DNA of 64,000 bases from Oscillospiraceae bacterium (GCA_902788505.1 CADAKH010000010.1:1-64000); one strand, 5' to 3'. Numbered from the stretch's first letter, positions 26,945 through 36,526 are shown. Notes: generated from the letters alone by a model not told the origin. Program-made: numbers and translations.

Positions 26945-28390
26945 CTACATTGCACCTTTATGAGTAAATAAAACACCAACTGTCTTAAACAAAATCTTAA
27001 GATCCATACCTAAGCTCCAGTTAGCGATATATTCGGTATCAAGTCTTACAACTTCTTCGAAGTCTGTAATATTACTTCTACCACTTACCTGCCACATTCC
27101 TGTGATACCCGGCTTAACTGCCATTCTTGCTCTGTGGTGGAAGTGATATTTCTCAAATTCATCAATCGTGGGAGGTCTTGTACCTACTGTTGACATTTCA
27201 CCCATAAGAACATTAAAGAACTGAGGAAATTCATCAAGACTTGTCTTTCTGATAAACTCGCCGATACCGGTCTTCTTTGTTCCATCAGGAAGGATCTTGT
27301 TACCGATAATTCTTGGATCGAAGTCCATCTTAAACATCATACCGTCCTTAACACGGTTTTCTTTCTCAAGATCCTTCTTTAATTCTTCAGCATCCATTCT
27401 CATTGAACGGATCTTATAAATCTGGATATGCTTACCGTTCTTACCGATTCTTTCCTGCTTGAAGAGGATGGGTCCGGGAGATTGTTTCTTGATAATAGGA
27501 CCTACAATAGCCATGATCAGAAGAGCTACCAAACTACCAATAAGACCTGCGAATATATCAAACGCTCTTTTGATAATAAGCTGAACAGGAGTTGCATAGT
27601 TAATAGCTGTTGTAAGTACTGTTGTACCACCGATTTTTTCAGAGAATCTTTTGATTCCCTGTCTGCTCATGTAAGGAACATGGTAGTGAGTAGGAACTGC
27701 CATTACAGCACAGGCATCCATGAGCTTAATTATTTTTTTGTCATTGATCGGGGCATCAATATAAACGGAATCAATCCATTCTTTTGCTATATACTGAGCA
27801 GCATTTCTCATTTCTGCGACAACAGGGACACCGCAAACACTCTTCTGATTGGTCGTTTCAAGAAGGACCACACCTACAATGGTATAACCGGCCTGTCTAT
27901 CGCTTAATAATCTTGAAAGAATTGTTTCTGCTTCAGCTTCAGATACTACAACAAGCATATTATTTCTAGTTCTTCTTAAATTGAGATTTTTAAGAACAGC
28001 TTTCCAGACTATTCTTGCACTGAATCCCAAAAGAACATAAAAAACAAAAGTAAGACCAAGAACAATTCTTGAATAAAGATCTCCCAACTGAGATGAGAAG
28101 AAATAGATTAATACGACTGCAAGAACAAGAACACTGTGTTTTACATGCTCAAATACTTCTCTTAATACACTGCGCTTAATTACATCATGAAGAGAATTGT
28201 TAAGAACAATGATAAGGACATCTGCAATAAAAAGAAGGATGCCTAAATTTCGATATTCATGATTTGTATATACATCCCATTTTTGCATACGTACTAAATA
28301 TGCAAATACATAAGACAACTGAAGGACAATTATATCCAAAATCATGAAGTCCAGATGTTTTGACCACCCCTGTGCATTTCTCTTATACAA
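26945..28390 (-). CDS. Initiating undecaprenyl-phosphate sugar-1-phosphate transferase (WbaP/CpsE-like)
   Basis: 481 residues. An N-terminal membrane region of four or five segments is followed by a CoA-binding-like domain, and then the bacterial sugar transferase domain (GPILFKQERIGKNGK, YKIRSMRMDAE, SLDEFPQFFNVLMGEMS, GTRPP, PGITGMWQVSGR). It starts the lipid-linked repeat unit by moving a sugar-1-phosphate, usually galactose or glucose, to undecaprenyl phosphate. The start codon is TTG, with a strong AAGGAGAG site about 6 bp upstream. It is the first biosynthetic gene after loaP and the structured leader. Confidence 0.92.
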   Translation of the reverse strand: MYKRNAQGWSKHLDFMILDIIVLQLSYVFAYLVRMQKWDVYTNHEYRNLGILLFIADVLIIVLNNSLHDVIKRSVLREVFEHVKHSVLVLAVVLIYFFSSQLGDLYSRIVLGLTFVFYVLLGFSARIVWKAVLKNLNLRRTRNNMLVVVSEAEAETILSRLLSDRQAGYTIVGVVLLETTNQKSVCGVPVVAEMRNAAQYIAKEWIDSVYIDAPINDKKIIKLMDACAVMAVPTHYHVPYMSRQGIKRFSEKIGGTTVLTTAINYATPVQLIIKRAFDIFAGLIGSLVALLIMAIVGPIIKKQSPGPILFKQERIGKNGKHIQIYKIRSMRMDAEELKKDLEKENRVKDGMMFKMDFDPRIIGNKILPDGTKKTGIGEFIRKTSLDEFPQFFNVLMGEMSTVGTRPPTIDEFEKYHFHHRARMAVKPGITGMWQVSGRSNITDFEEVVRLDTEYIANWSLGMDLKILFKTVGVLFTHKGAM

Positions 28391-28409
28391 AGTAACTCTC
28401 CTTATTCAA

Positions 28410-28518
28410 CCGTAATCAGCTTGTTATCAGCGTATGCTACGCTATGATGCACTATGTACACCATTAACACTACTCTGACAACAAAAGCTCATAACGCGCG
28501 CGGCGGCGACGATTACGG
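28410..28518 (-). promoter_or_regulatory. Multi-helix leader RNA between loaP and the capsule genes
   Basis: Nested helices can be drawn on the minus-strand RNA. Outer: CCGUAAUC (28518-28511) with GAUUACGG (28417-28410), 8 bp. Middle: 28489-28475 with 28430-28418, 13 pairs including one G-U and a two-base bulge, stacked directly on the outer helix. Inner: UGUAC-AUA-GUGCA (28460-28448) and GCGUA-GCA-UACGC (28442-28430). A GC-rich 21-nt bulge (28490-28510) lies on one side. It sits 20 bp after the loaP stop and 20 bp before the TTG start of the next gene. LoaP proteins are known to recognise structured RNA in the leader of their target operon, so this is the probable LoaP target. Confidence 0.7.
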
Positions 28519-28537
28519 AATCTAATGCCTGATGATA

Positions 28538-29053
28538 TTAGTTTCCGGCAGGAGTCTTGTCGATTATCTCAAGTCCTACCTTGACTTCTCTTTGACCGCC
28601 CATAAAGTCGGCTTTGATTATTGCGATACGCTTATGACGGTTGATCTTAACGATACTGCCTTCAAGTCCGTACAAAGGACCACGCTTGATGATTACCCTA
28701 TCTCCTTCGATCACACCAATAGATGTCTCAACTATATGATCATCTCCTGTCAAGGTCTCAATGAACCTCTCTTCTTCCGGTGCGATCGGTGAATAACAAT
28801 CTCCGGTCTTAAGGACTTTTGTAAAAGCATCCAGCTTATTAAGACGCCTGTACATGCCTTCGACATCATTTGTCTGAAAGAAAACATATCCCGGAAACAA
28901 AGGAGTTGTTACTCTTCTCCATTCACCCTTGATACATTTTCTCCGCTCAAACAAAGGAACGAAGATCTCCTCGTCATCAGATTTGACTTCGAACTGCAGA
29001 CGGTTTGATATCTTTAGTTCGTCGCCAGTGCGCACTTGTACAACGTACCACAT
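28538..29053 (-). CDS. loaP: NusG-family processive antiterminator LoaP
   Basis: 171 residues with an N-terminal NGN domain (MWYVVQVRTGDELKIS, then FVPLFERRKC and TTPLFPGYVFFQT) and a C-terminal KOW domain (IEGDRVIIKRGPLYGLEG). These are the NusG paralogues that bind RNA polymerase and let it pass terminators in long polysaccharide or antibiotic operons. Position as first gene of the capsule operon fits exactly. No ribosome site is visible before the ATG, while a TAAAAT lies 6 bp upstream, so the message may be leaderless or weakly translated. The housekeeping nusG would be elsewhere. Confidence 0.9.
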   Translation of the reverse strand: MWYVVQVRTGDELKISNRLQFEVKSDDEEIFVPLFERRKCIKGEWRRVTTPLFPGYVFFQTNDVEGMYRRLNKLDAFTKVLKTGDCYSPIAPEEERFIETLTGDDHIVETSIGVIEGDRVIIKRGPLYGLEGSIVKINRHKRIAIIKADFMGGQREVKVGLEIIDKTPAGN

Positions 29054-29156
29054 AGCGATATTTTACCATTATTTACTAAAATATTATAAATAATATATAA
29101 GGGATGAGACTGACATGTTTTGTCTATTGTGTGTAATAGAACATCAAAAATAATTT

Positions 29157-29177
29157 AGGTCCGCATTATGCGGACCT
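29157..29177 (-). terminator. Terminator between the GGDEF gene and loaP
   Basis: AGGTCCGCATTATGCGGACCT is a near-perfect palindrome 20 bp past the GGDEF stop. T-rich tails follow on both strands (AAATTATTTTT on minus, GTTTTT on plus), so it can act both ways and separates the two transcription units. Confidence 0.75.
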
Positions 29178-29196
29178 GTTTTTCATCATATTAAAA

Positions 29197-31035
29197 CTAA
29201 TTAGTTCGGTTTTTCTTCTTAGCCTTTTTCTCAAGATACATTGCTTTATCAGCTTTACTCATGCATCCCATCAGCTCTTTCCACTCTGTCAGTTCACATG
29301 TGCCGATACTTGCTGACAGTTCATACTCATATTTACCCGAACCGTTTATTTCTCTTAGATTATGTCTGACACCACGTATGAATTGTCCGATTCGTCCGAC
29401 ATCAGTAAGTATCAATACGGCAACGAACTCATCACCGCCCATTCTTGCAACGAATTCTTTTGGCTTCAAAGCATTATATATGCATTTTGAAGTAGCTTTG
29501 ATTGCTTCATCTCCGGATGTATGGCCAAATGTATCGTTAATAAACTTAAGTCCATCCATATCTATGGAAACTATAGCCAGATCACATACTCTGTGCCCGT
29601 CTTTATCGAACAAATCTGTAATCTTCTTCTCAAATCCGATCCTGTTTAACAGACCTGTTAACGAATCCTTCGTATAGAGATCCATAATATCAGCTATACC
29701 AAAGTACTTCTGATAGAGATCCAGCTTATTGATTACCTGTCCGGCCTGCATAAAGATAAATTCTATCTTCTCATTAATAAAGCCGATTTCTTTTGTATCT
29801 ACGATCAATACAGCATAGCCATAGATAACATTTTTGTTAGCTACAGGAAGGAATATAACAGTTCCTACAGTATTATCAATATATCCGTCAGGCAGCAATT
29901 TGGTACTTGGGAATGGAATGGCATCAGTAACTATATTGCCGGATTTATCAAGATAACCACTGAGCAGACGGTCATTCTCACGGTATCTGCAAAGATAACA
30001 TTCCTTGATACTGGAAGCGTTCTTCAAGCTGTGAAGTACAACATTGACCAAAGCTTCTCTTGTAAGGATCTCCTCAAAGTCGGCACTCAAAAGCACATAC
30101 TCTCTCATAGCTTCGATCGAATTTGATTTAGAAAGCTTAAGATCACGAAGAGCCTGATATACATCTCTGCCGGAATCCTCATCACCTGTACTTTCACGGA
30201 CAACGATCGTACCTGGCACATTAACATAAAGTTCCTGTGTCTCTTTTGCATATAATCTCTCAAGAAGATCCATAGCAGCATTTGCCAATGTTTCTTCTGA
30301 GATCTCTATAGTAGTAAGTGATGGAATATGATCTCCGGCATCAGTAATATTATCGATACCGCTAATCATGGTATCACCCGGAATAGAATAACCGCGCTGA
30401 ATTAATTCATCTATGAGAGTAACCGCTTCGTAGTCATTGGAACAGATGATTGCTTCCGGCAATGTACCGTCATCTTTAGTGAAGAAATCTGCTGTCTCAG
30501 GTCCTTGCGTTATCCAATAATTTCCATGGAATATCATATCTTCAGAGACTTCGAATCCTGCTTCACGCATAGCATCTTCAAATCCGGCTCTTCTTTCTGC
30601 AGAATCCAAGAGTTCATCTCTTCCGGTAACAAAACCTATATCACCTGTCTTGCATTTGGATATGACATACCTGGCAACTTCATGCATAATTGCCCTGTTA
30701 TCAGGAACAATATTGAAGAATCCGTTGATCTCGGCTCTGATACAAACAATCGGCGGAGCATCAGTATCTGTCAAAAGTTCTTCAACCAGTTCCTTTGACA
30801 GTCCCGCCTGATCAATCGTATCAGCACAAAGGATAACTCCATCATACTGATGGATATCCGGAAGAGAGAATATGCTCTTATAACCGATAAGCTGCATGGG
30901 GTTCATGCTTGGAATGGAGCAATTACCAAAAACATCTACCCTATGCCCTTTCTTCTGGGCATAAGCATCAATACTTCTGATGATGGACGCGGAGTAGTCC
31001 CTGTACATGTCTCCGATAAAAGCACATATCTTCAT
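29197..31035 (-). CDS. LacI-type sugar-sensor diguanylate cyclase
   Basis: 612 residues. Residues 1-285 are a periplasmic-binding-protein/LacI-like ligand domain (SASIIRSIDAYAQKKGHRV, YDGVILCA, ICSNDYEAVTLIDEL, ISGIDNI), but with no helix-turn-helix and no signal peptide, so it is cytosolic. A middle region of about 150 residues follows. The C-terminal GGDEF domain has DLAIVSIDMDGLKFINDTFG and an intact RMGGDEF near residue 535. It should make cyclic di-GMP in response to a small, perhaps sugar-like, ligand. It sits between two polysaccharide gene groups, which suggests control of surface polymer output. Confidence 0.88.
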   Translation of the reverse strand: MKICAFIGDMYRDYSASIIRSIDAYAQKKGHRVDVFGNCSIPSMNPMQLIGYKSIFSLPDIHQYDGVILCADTIDQAGLSKELVEELLTDTDAPPIVCIRAEINGFFNIVPDNRAIMHEVARYVISKCKTGDIGFVTGRDELLDSAERRAGFEDAMREAGFEVSEDMIFHGNYWITQGPETADFFTKDDGTLPEAIICSNDYEAVTLIDELIQRGYSIPGDTMISGIDNITDAGDHIPSLTTIEISEETLANAAMDLLERLYAKETQELYVNVPGTIVVRESTGDEDSGRDVYQALRDLKLSKSNSIEAMREYVLLSADFEEILTREALVNVVLHSLKNASSIKECYLCRYRENDRLLSGYLDKSGNIVTDAIPFPSTKLLPDGYIDNTVGTVIFLPVANKNVIYGYAVLIVDTKEIGFINEKIEFIFMQAGQVINKLDLYQKYFGIADIMDLYTKDSLTGLLNRIGFEKKITDLFDKDGHRVCDLAIVSIDMDGLKFINDTFGHTSGDEAIKATSKCIYNALKPKEFVARMGGDEFVAVLILTDVGRIGQFIRGVRHNLREINGSGKYEYELSASIGTCELTEWKELMGCMSKADKAMYLEKKAKKKNRTN

Positions 31036-31110
31036 AGTTCAATTATAAACATCATTATCCGATATCTAATAAAGAACCAATGAACTTATTATGAATAAAA
31101 CCTGAATCAC

Positions 31111-31830
31111 TCAGAACACTGCCGCAACGGTTTTAAATAAAACTCCGATGTCTTTAAAGAAACTGAATTCCTTAATAGAATTCAGATTGTATTTCATCTT
31201 TGCAGGAAGTATCTCATTAATATATACAGCATCGGCATCAGAAGCATTCTCTAACAATTCTGCTTCATCCTTATACTCAATACTTGCTATTGAAGTAATA
31301 CCGGCAGGCATGAGTAAAGTAGCCTTCATCTCATCAGAATACCTGTCAACATATTTAACAACTTCAGGTCTTGTACCTACAAAGCTCATATTACCTGATA
31401 GAACATCAAAAAGCTGTGGGAACTCATCCAGCCGGTGATTGCGGAGTTTGGATCCGACCTTAGTGATCCTGACATCATTATCGACAGTTACACTTGTACC
31501 TATCTTATCGGCATTGTTAACCATTGTCCTGAACTTATGAATTTTAAATCTGGCACCATAGGAAGTAACTCTTTCCTGCCTGAAAAATACCGGTCCTTTT
31601 GAATCACACTTGATCATTATCGCAATCACGATCATAGGTATACCCAAAAGGACAATAAGTATAAGCGATGCAAATATATCCAGCATTCGTTTAAAAAACA
31701 GACCGGTTTTATGCTTATTCAATGCATCATAGTAAGGTCTTACCGAATCAGACCTCATATCTAAAGGAAGTTCTTCCCATTTCGGAAGAATAAACCATCG
31801 TTTAGGACTTAATGACTTGGTTTCAGGCAT
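31111..31830 (-). CDS. Small phosphoglycosyltransferase (PglC-like)
   Basis: About 239 residues with one membrane segment (MLDIFASLILIVLLGIPMIV) and the bacterial sugar transferase core (FRQERVTSYG, IHKFRTMV, LDEFPQLFDVLSGNMSFVG, GTRPE). It attaches a sugar-1-phosphate to undecaprenyl phosphate. I start it at the ATG at 31830, two bases after the aminotransferase stop; an upstream TTG at 31866 would overlap that gene. With the dehydratase and aminotransferase upstream, the likely donor is a UDP-4-amino-4,6-dideoxy sugar such as a bacillosamine. Confidence 0.88.
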   Translation of the reverse strand: MPETKSLSPKRWFILPKWEELPLDMRSDSVRPYYDALNKHKTGLFFKRMLDIFASLILIVLLGIPMIVIAIMIKCDSKGPVFFRQERVTSYGARFKIHKFRTMVNNADKIGTSVTVDNDVRITKVGSKLRNHRLDEFPQLFDVLSGNMSFVGTRPEVVKYVDRYSDEMKATLLMPAGITSIASIEYKDEAELLENASDADAVYINEILPAKMKYNLNSIKEFSFFKDIGVLFKTVAAVF

Positions 31831-31831
31831 A

Positions 31832-33070
31832 TCACAGCCCTTTAACAATGTCAGTAAAGTTATCAACTATATACTTAACGTCTTCATCAGAAAGTTTTGT
31901 GTGAAGCGGTAGTGTAATCTCATTCTCATATAGGTGATATGCATTCGGGAAATCTTTTATATCAACTCCACCACCCTTAACATGATCACAAGATTTATAA
32001 GCTGTCATCATGGGAAGCGGTTTGTAATGGACGTTACAGGAGATGCCTTGTTCAGCCATCTTGACGATAACTTCACGACGTTTCTCATCAGTAATACCGG
32101 GTATCCTGACAAGATAAAGATGACCGCATGAAGTGTAATCAGAATCATAATGACGGATGTGATCAAGTCCCAAACTTTCACACATCTTATCGTATTCTTT
32201 GATTATATCTTTACGTCTGGCAAGTAAACCTTCGTATCTGTCAAGCTGTCTGAGACCGATTGATGCCATTATGTCTGTCATATTGCACTTATAAAGAGGT
32301 GCAATGATATCGTATTCCCAACTGCCTAATTGTGATTTTGCAAGTGCATCCTTATTCTGTCCATGAAGACTGTATAGCTGGAACCAACGGTATATCTCAT
32401 CGATATCTATACCATCAATATCCCCCCAAACACTGGCGCCTCCTTCGGCAGTAGTAAAGTTCTTAACCGCATGGAAGGAGAATGAAGAAAAGTCTGCTAT
32501 ACTTCCTGCTTTTTTATTATGCCAAACACTCCCCAAAGCATGAGCACAATCTGCTACAACAGCGATTCTTCCTAATGCTTTTTGTATTCTCATTCCAAGA
32601 TCGGTATTACCGGAAGGAACAAAGATATCCTTCTTACGTTCAACGATCTCGAATATCTTGTCATAGTCACAGACAACACCGCCGAGATCAACAGGGATAA
32701 TTGCCTTTGTCTTCTCAGTGATAGCAGCTTCCATAGCATCGTAATCCATCTCCGGATTATCTTTCTGACTGTCAACAAACACGACAGTGGCACCAACATG
32801 AATAGCTGCTGCTGCAGATGCTGTATATGTATATGCAGGAACGATTACCTCATCACCTTCACCGATACCTAATATCCGAAGATTAAGTTCTTCGGATGCT
32901 GTCGCTGACGAGAGACAAACACATTTTGATGTGCCGACATATTCAGCTAATCGTTTCTCAAGTTCCTTAGTTCTTGGACCTGTAGTAATCCAACCTGATC
33001 TGAGACATTCAGCAACTTCATTAATCTCAAGTTCAGATATATCCGGTGGTGAGAAAGGTATACTTCTCAT
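31832..33070 (-). CDS. DegT/DnrJ/EryC1-type nucleotide-sugar aminotransferase
   Basis: 412 residues, PLP-dependent. The N-terminus IPFSPPDISELEINEVAECL with GWITTGPRTKELE is the family signature. The PLP lysine lies in SFHAVKNFTTAEGG near residue 208. It probably turns the UDP-4-keto-6-deoxy sugar made by the CapD-like enzyme into a 4-amino sugar, as PglE does. Its ATG overlaps the dehydratase stop by 4 bp. No acetyltransferase of the PglD type follows. Confidence 0.9.
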   Translation of the reverse strand: MRSIPFSPPDISELEINEVAECLRSGWITTGPRTKELEKRLAEYVGTSKCVCLSSATASEELNLRILGIGEGDEVIVPAYTYTASAAAAIHVGATVVFVDSQKDNPEMDYDAMEAAITEKTKAIIPVDLGGVVCDYDKIFEIVERKKDIFVPSGNTDLGMRIQKALGRIAVVADCAHALGSVWHNKKAGSIADFSSFSFHAVKNFTTAEGGASVWGDIDGIDIDEIYRWFQLYSLHGQNKDALAKSQLGSWEYDIIAPLYKCNMTDIMASIGLRQLDRYEGLLARRKDIIKEYDKMCESLGLDHIRHYDSDYTSCGHLYLVRIPGITDEKRREVIVKMAEQGISCNVHYKPLPMMTAYKSCDHVKGGGVDIKDFPNAYHLYENEITLPLHTKLSDEDVKYIVDNFTDIVKGL

Positions 33071-35001
33071 TTATTTGCCTCCATAGACGGCTTATAAGTT
33101 TTAACAACTTTAGCCACGATTTGCTTGATCTCATCGCTCTCAGATTTAGCCGCACGGTCAAGTTCATCGAGCTGCTTTAAGAATTCGTCATCATCCATTG
33201 GAATAGGCTGAGCAATAGAAATATCCTTATTCTCATCTGTCTCTCTCAAGCCTTCTTCATCCATAAGACGCTCTTCATAGAGCTTCTCGCCCGGTCTTAA
33301 TCCTGTATAGACGACTTTGATATCAACATCAGGTGTAAGTCCTGATAATTTTATCATCTTACGCGCAACATCATCGATCTTAACCGGTTCGCCCATGTTA
33401 AGTACGAATATTTCACCGCCCTTAGCATATGCACCTGATTCCATAACAAGCACGACAGCTTCAGGTATCGTCATGAAATACCTGATGATGTTCTTATCTG
33501 TGACAGTAACAGGACCGCCGTTTGCAATCTGCTTCTCAAAGATCTTGAGCACGGAACCGTTAGAACCCAATACATTACCGAATCTTACGGCTGAGAATGT
33601 GGTTCTTACTTTAATCTCTCCGCTGTCATATAAAGCCTGAGCCTTCCTGTCCATCATCTGGATGACCATCTCACATATACGCTTAGATGCACCCATGATA
33701 TTTGTAGGATTAACTGCTTTATCCGTAGAGATAAGTACAAAACGTTTAACACCATATTTGACGGCTGCCTGTGCCATCTTATAAGTACCGCCAACATTAT
33801 TCTTTATAGCTTCATTTGGCGAGCCTTCCATTAACGGAACATGCTTATGAGCTGCTGCATGGAATATAATATCCGGTCTGTACTTATCAAGCACGGAATT
33901 GACCCTGTTAGTGTTTCTTACAGAACCAATAAGAGCAATCATATTTAGGCTGTCGCCATACTTCGATCGAAGCTCACGTTCTATCCAGAAAGCGTTATTC
34001 TCATAAATATCGAAGATTATAAGAAGTTTAGGCTTGGCCATTGCAATCTGCCTGCAAAGCTCAGAACCGATAGATCCGCCTCCGCCTGTGACCATAACTG
34101 TTTTGTCGGTAATATACTCTCTGATACGTTCAACATTTGCTTTGACAGGATCTCTTCCTAGAAGGTCAATGATCTCAACATTTCTGATTGAATTAACTGT
34201 TACCGAACCGTCGATCATCTGATAGATGCCGGGGATTATCCTTACCTTACAGCCAGTAGATGAACATATATCAAGTATCTCTTTACGGTCAGCACCCTTA
34301 GCATCAGGAATTGCAAAGATAATCTCATCTATGCCATAGTCTTCTACAGCATTCGGAATATCGACACGGCTTCCTACAATCGGTATACCGTCGATCTCCC
34401 TGCCAATCTTAACCGGATTATCATCAATAGCACAGCAGACTTTAGCATTAACATGCCTGCTCATTACGATCTCATGAATAACATCTTTGCCGCATGCGCC
34501 GGCACCGATGATCATGATATGTGAACAATCCTTAGTTACAGAAGAATCTTTGCGAATATAGTTTAGGAACCTGAAGCTGAATCTCAGAGCTGTTGTGGTA
34601 ACAAATCCGAATATGATCGCCATTAACCAAACAGATATAGGCAACCGTCTTACATGTGTGACCATCTCATCAATTAGTTCGGCAACAAATACTATGATCG
34701 TAAAGCAGACCCAGGCTTTGACTATTCGCTCAAATTCAGAGAATGATACAAATCGCCATATGCTGTTATACATCTTGAATATACCCATCAAGATGATTAT
34801 CAGGACAGCACAGATTGGAACTATAATAAGAGCCTGCTTTATATACTGTTCTTCTATCTTGGTAAACTTAAGATCATATCTTATCAGGAGAGCTCCGAAA
34901 AAACTCAATGCCATGAAGACAAAATCAAGGACAGCAAGTACTACTGCCCTGTAAAACCAATGTTTACTCTTACCCGGTTTTGTCTTAATGTTATCTGTCA
35001 A
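33067..35001 (-). CDS. Membrane nucleotide-sugar 4,6-dehydratase (CapD/FlaA1/PglF-like)
   Basis: 644 residues. About four N-terminal membrane segments precede a CoA-binding-like Rossmann domain (IMIIGAGACGKDVIHE near residue 165) and a C-terminal epimerase/dehydratase domain (VMVTGGGGSIGSELCRQI near 305, VLISTDKAVNPTNIMGASKR, TTFSAVRFGNVLGSNGSV). The usual tyrosine is replaced by methionine in the YxxxK position (MGASK), as in the large FlaA1/PglF group. The start is TTG at 35001 (weak). It makes UDP-4-keto-6-deoxy sugars from UDP-GlcNAc. Confidence 0.9.
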   Translation of the reverse strand: MTDNIKTKPGKSKHWFYRAVVLAVLDFVFMALSFFGALLIRYDLKFTKIEEQYIKQALIIVPICAVLIIILMGIFKMYNSIWRFVSFSEFERIVKAWVCFTIIVFVAELIDEMVTHVRRLPISVWLMAIIFGFVTTTALRFSFRFLNYIRKDSSVTKDCSHIMIIGAGACGKDVIHEIVMSRHVNAKVCCAIDDNPVKIGREIDGIPIVGSRVDIPNAVEDYGIDEIIFAIPDAKGADRKEILDICSSTGCKVRIIPGIYQMIDGSVTVNSIRNVEIIDLLGRDPVKANVERIREYITDKTVMVTGGGGSIGSELCRQIAMAKPKLLIIFDIYENNAFWIERELRSKYGDSLNMIALIGSVRNTNRVNSVLDKYRPDIIFHAAAHKHVPLMEGSPNEAIKNNVGGTYKMAQAAVKYGVKRFVLISTDKAVNPTNIMGASKRICEMVIQMMDRKAQALYDSGEIKVRTTFSAVRFGNVLGSNGSVLKIFEKQIANGGPVTVTDKNIIRYFMTIPEAVVLVMESGAYAKGGEIFVLNMGEPVKIDDVARKMIKLSGLTPDVDIKVVYTGLRPGEKLYEERLMDEEGLRETDENKDISIAQPIPMDDDEFLKQLDELDRAAKSESDEIKQIVAKVVKTYKPSMEANK

Positions 35002-35021
35002 GTGACTGGCCTGTCTTTCCG

Positions 35022-36494
35022 TTAAATGATAATAGAACCAATGATCGGTGTACCGCCATTAGCTATGAGATTGATCTCTTTATCTACATTCTTGAAGAGA
35101 GAGTAATTTCTCTGCTCAATAAGAACAACTGCTTCATACTCAGGTACTAATGCAAGGACATCAGGATTACTGAACATATCAGGCTTATAATCACCCTTGA
35201 GACCAAGTGATTTAACACATTCGCTCATAGCCTTCTCATCACCGGTACCTGTAATCAAGACCTTCTTATAATCTCTTGTAAGATTAGCATAGTTTGCAGA
35301 GATAAGCTTTTTGTTATTATCATCAGACATCTTTGTATCATCTTCAGCTTTGACATCTATAAACTTATCATACTTTGATCTTTTGCCGGAAGGCTTTAAT
35401 ACACCGATCTTTTTGATCATAGGGAATACGCCGAAGAACTGGGCCTGATTAGTGAATCTTCTGCCGAAGATATACTTCAGAACTACAAGGGCTGCAATTA
35501 AGAAAGCACCAGCAACAAAACCTACAGCAGCATACTTGATACCCGGTTTGATATTACCCCAGCGGCTTACAGTTTTTTCTGAAGTTTCGGATGGAATACC
35601 ATTAACCTTAACATCCGGGTGTTCTTCAAAATATTCAAGGATAGCCTCTTTGTCAGCTAAATCAAGATCTTTAGCAACTTTATCAAGCTGGTCATTATAG
35701 GTTGTGATCTGATTCTGCAATGAATTGATAGTACCAGTATGACTGATCTGTGAGTCTCTGATACCGTTATCAATCTTTTGAATCTGCTGTATACCAACCA
35801 GTGAGATTATATGAGGAGAAACCGTCGTATTGAGGTCTTCATATACACTCTGAACTTTGCTGATTACAAGTTCCATTACCTCATCACAGAACTCACGTGA
35901 AGGACCTACAACACTGATATACATAGAACCAACTCTGTTAACATCTTTATCAACACTGATTATAGTATTGCCGGCAGCAGAGCTGCTGAATGATATGAGT
36001 TCTTTAATATAGTCAGGCTTTTTATTTATCTGCTTGGCATACTGGTCAAGATAGTTTCCTGCTTTGACCTCACGCTCATAAGCACCAAACAAAGCACTAT
36101 CTATACCGTTAATATCATTATTCTGCAAGGTAAGCGTTATCTGTGCTGTGGACTGATAAACATTCTCAGCATCGATCTGCATATAAATGGAATTGGCAAT
36201 ATAATCTCTCTGATGATCTACCTGAAGATTAAGGTTGTCGATCATCTCGGCATAAACCCTTGCCTTATTGATATTCTGGACACGGAGTTCATACTGGACA
36301 TCAGTTTCCGAATCACTGAGCCTTGTGCGGGCATCAAGAACGTCATTTGTCTTGATCCTCTTAAGGACCTTATAAGATCCCATGGCACCGCCAAGCACTG
36401 CTCCGGCAATGATCATTACCCCGAGTTTTTTCATAACTGCAAGGATCAGATCTTTGATGTTGATCTCGGACTCAAAATTCTTGGTTGACTCCAT
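35022..36494 (-). CDS. Wzz-type chain-length regulator with degenerate C-terminal ATPase-like domain
   Basis: 490 residues. Two membrane segments (about 31-47 and 308-330) flank an extracellular coiled-coil domain, the Wzz/CapA layout. After the second segment about 140 cytosolic residues resemble a BY-kinase fold (YANLTRDYKKVLITGTGDE, YEAVVLIEQR, GGTPIIGSIII) but have no Walker A lysine/threonine, so no kinase activity is expected. It should set polymer length together with Wzy. It is the first gene of its operon, with an AAGGGG ribosome site and a strong promoter. Confidence 0.82.
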   Translation of the reverse strand: MESTKNFESEINIKDLILAVMKKLGVMIIAGAVLGGAMGSYKVLKRIKTNDVLDARTRLSDSETDVQYELRVQNINKARVYAEMIDNLNLQVDHQRDYIANSIYMQIDAENVYQSTAQITLTLQNNDINGIDSALFGAYEREVKAGNYLDQYAKQINKKPDYIKELISFSSSAAGNTIISVDKDVNRVGSMYISVVGPSREFCDEVMELVISKVQSVYEDLNTTVSPHIISLVGIQQIQKIDNGIRDSQISHTGTINSLQNQITTYNDQLDKVAKDLDLADKEAILEYFEEHPDVKVNGIPSETSEKTVSRWGNIKPGIKYAAVGFVAGAFLIAALVVLKYIFGRRFTNQAQFFGVFPMIKKIGVLKPSGKRSKYDKFIDVKAEDDTKMSDDNNKKLISANYANLTRDYKKVLITGTGDEKAMSECVKSLGLKGDYKPDMFSNPDVLALVPEYEAVVLIEQRNYSLFKNVDKEINLIANGGTPIIGSIII

Positions 36495-36526
36495 CTGTGA
36501 TTCCCCTTAATTATAATATCTGTGTA

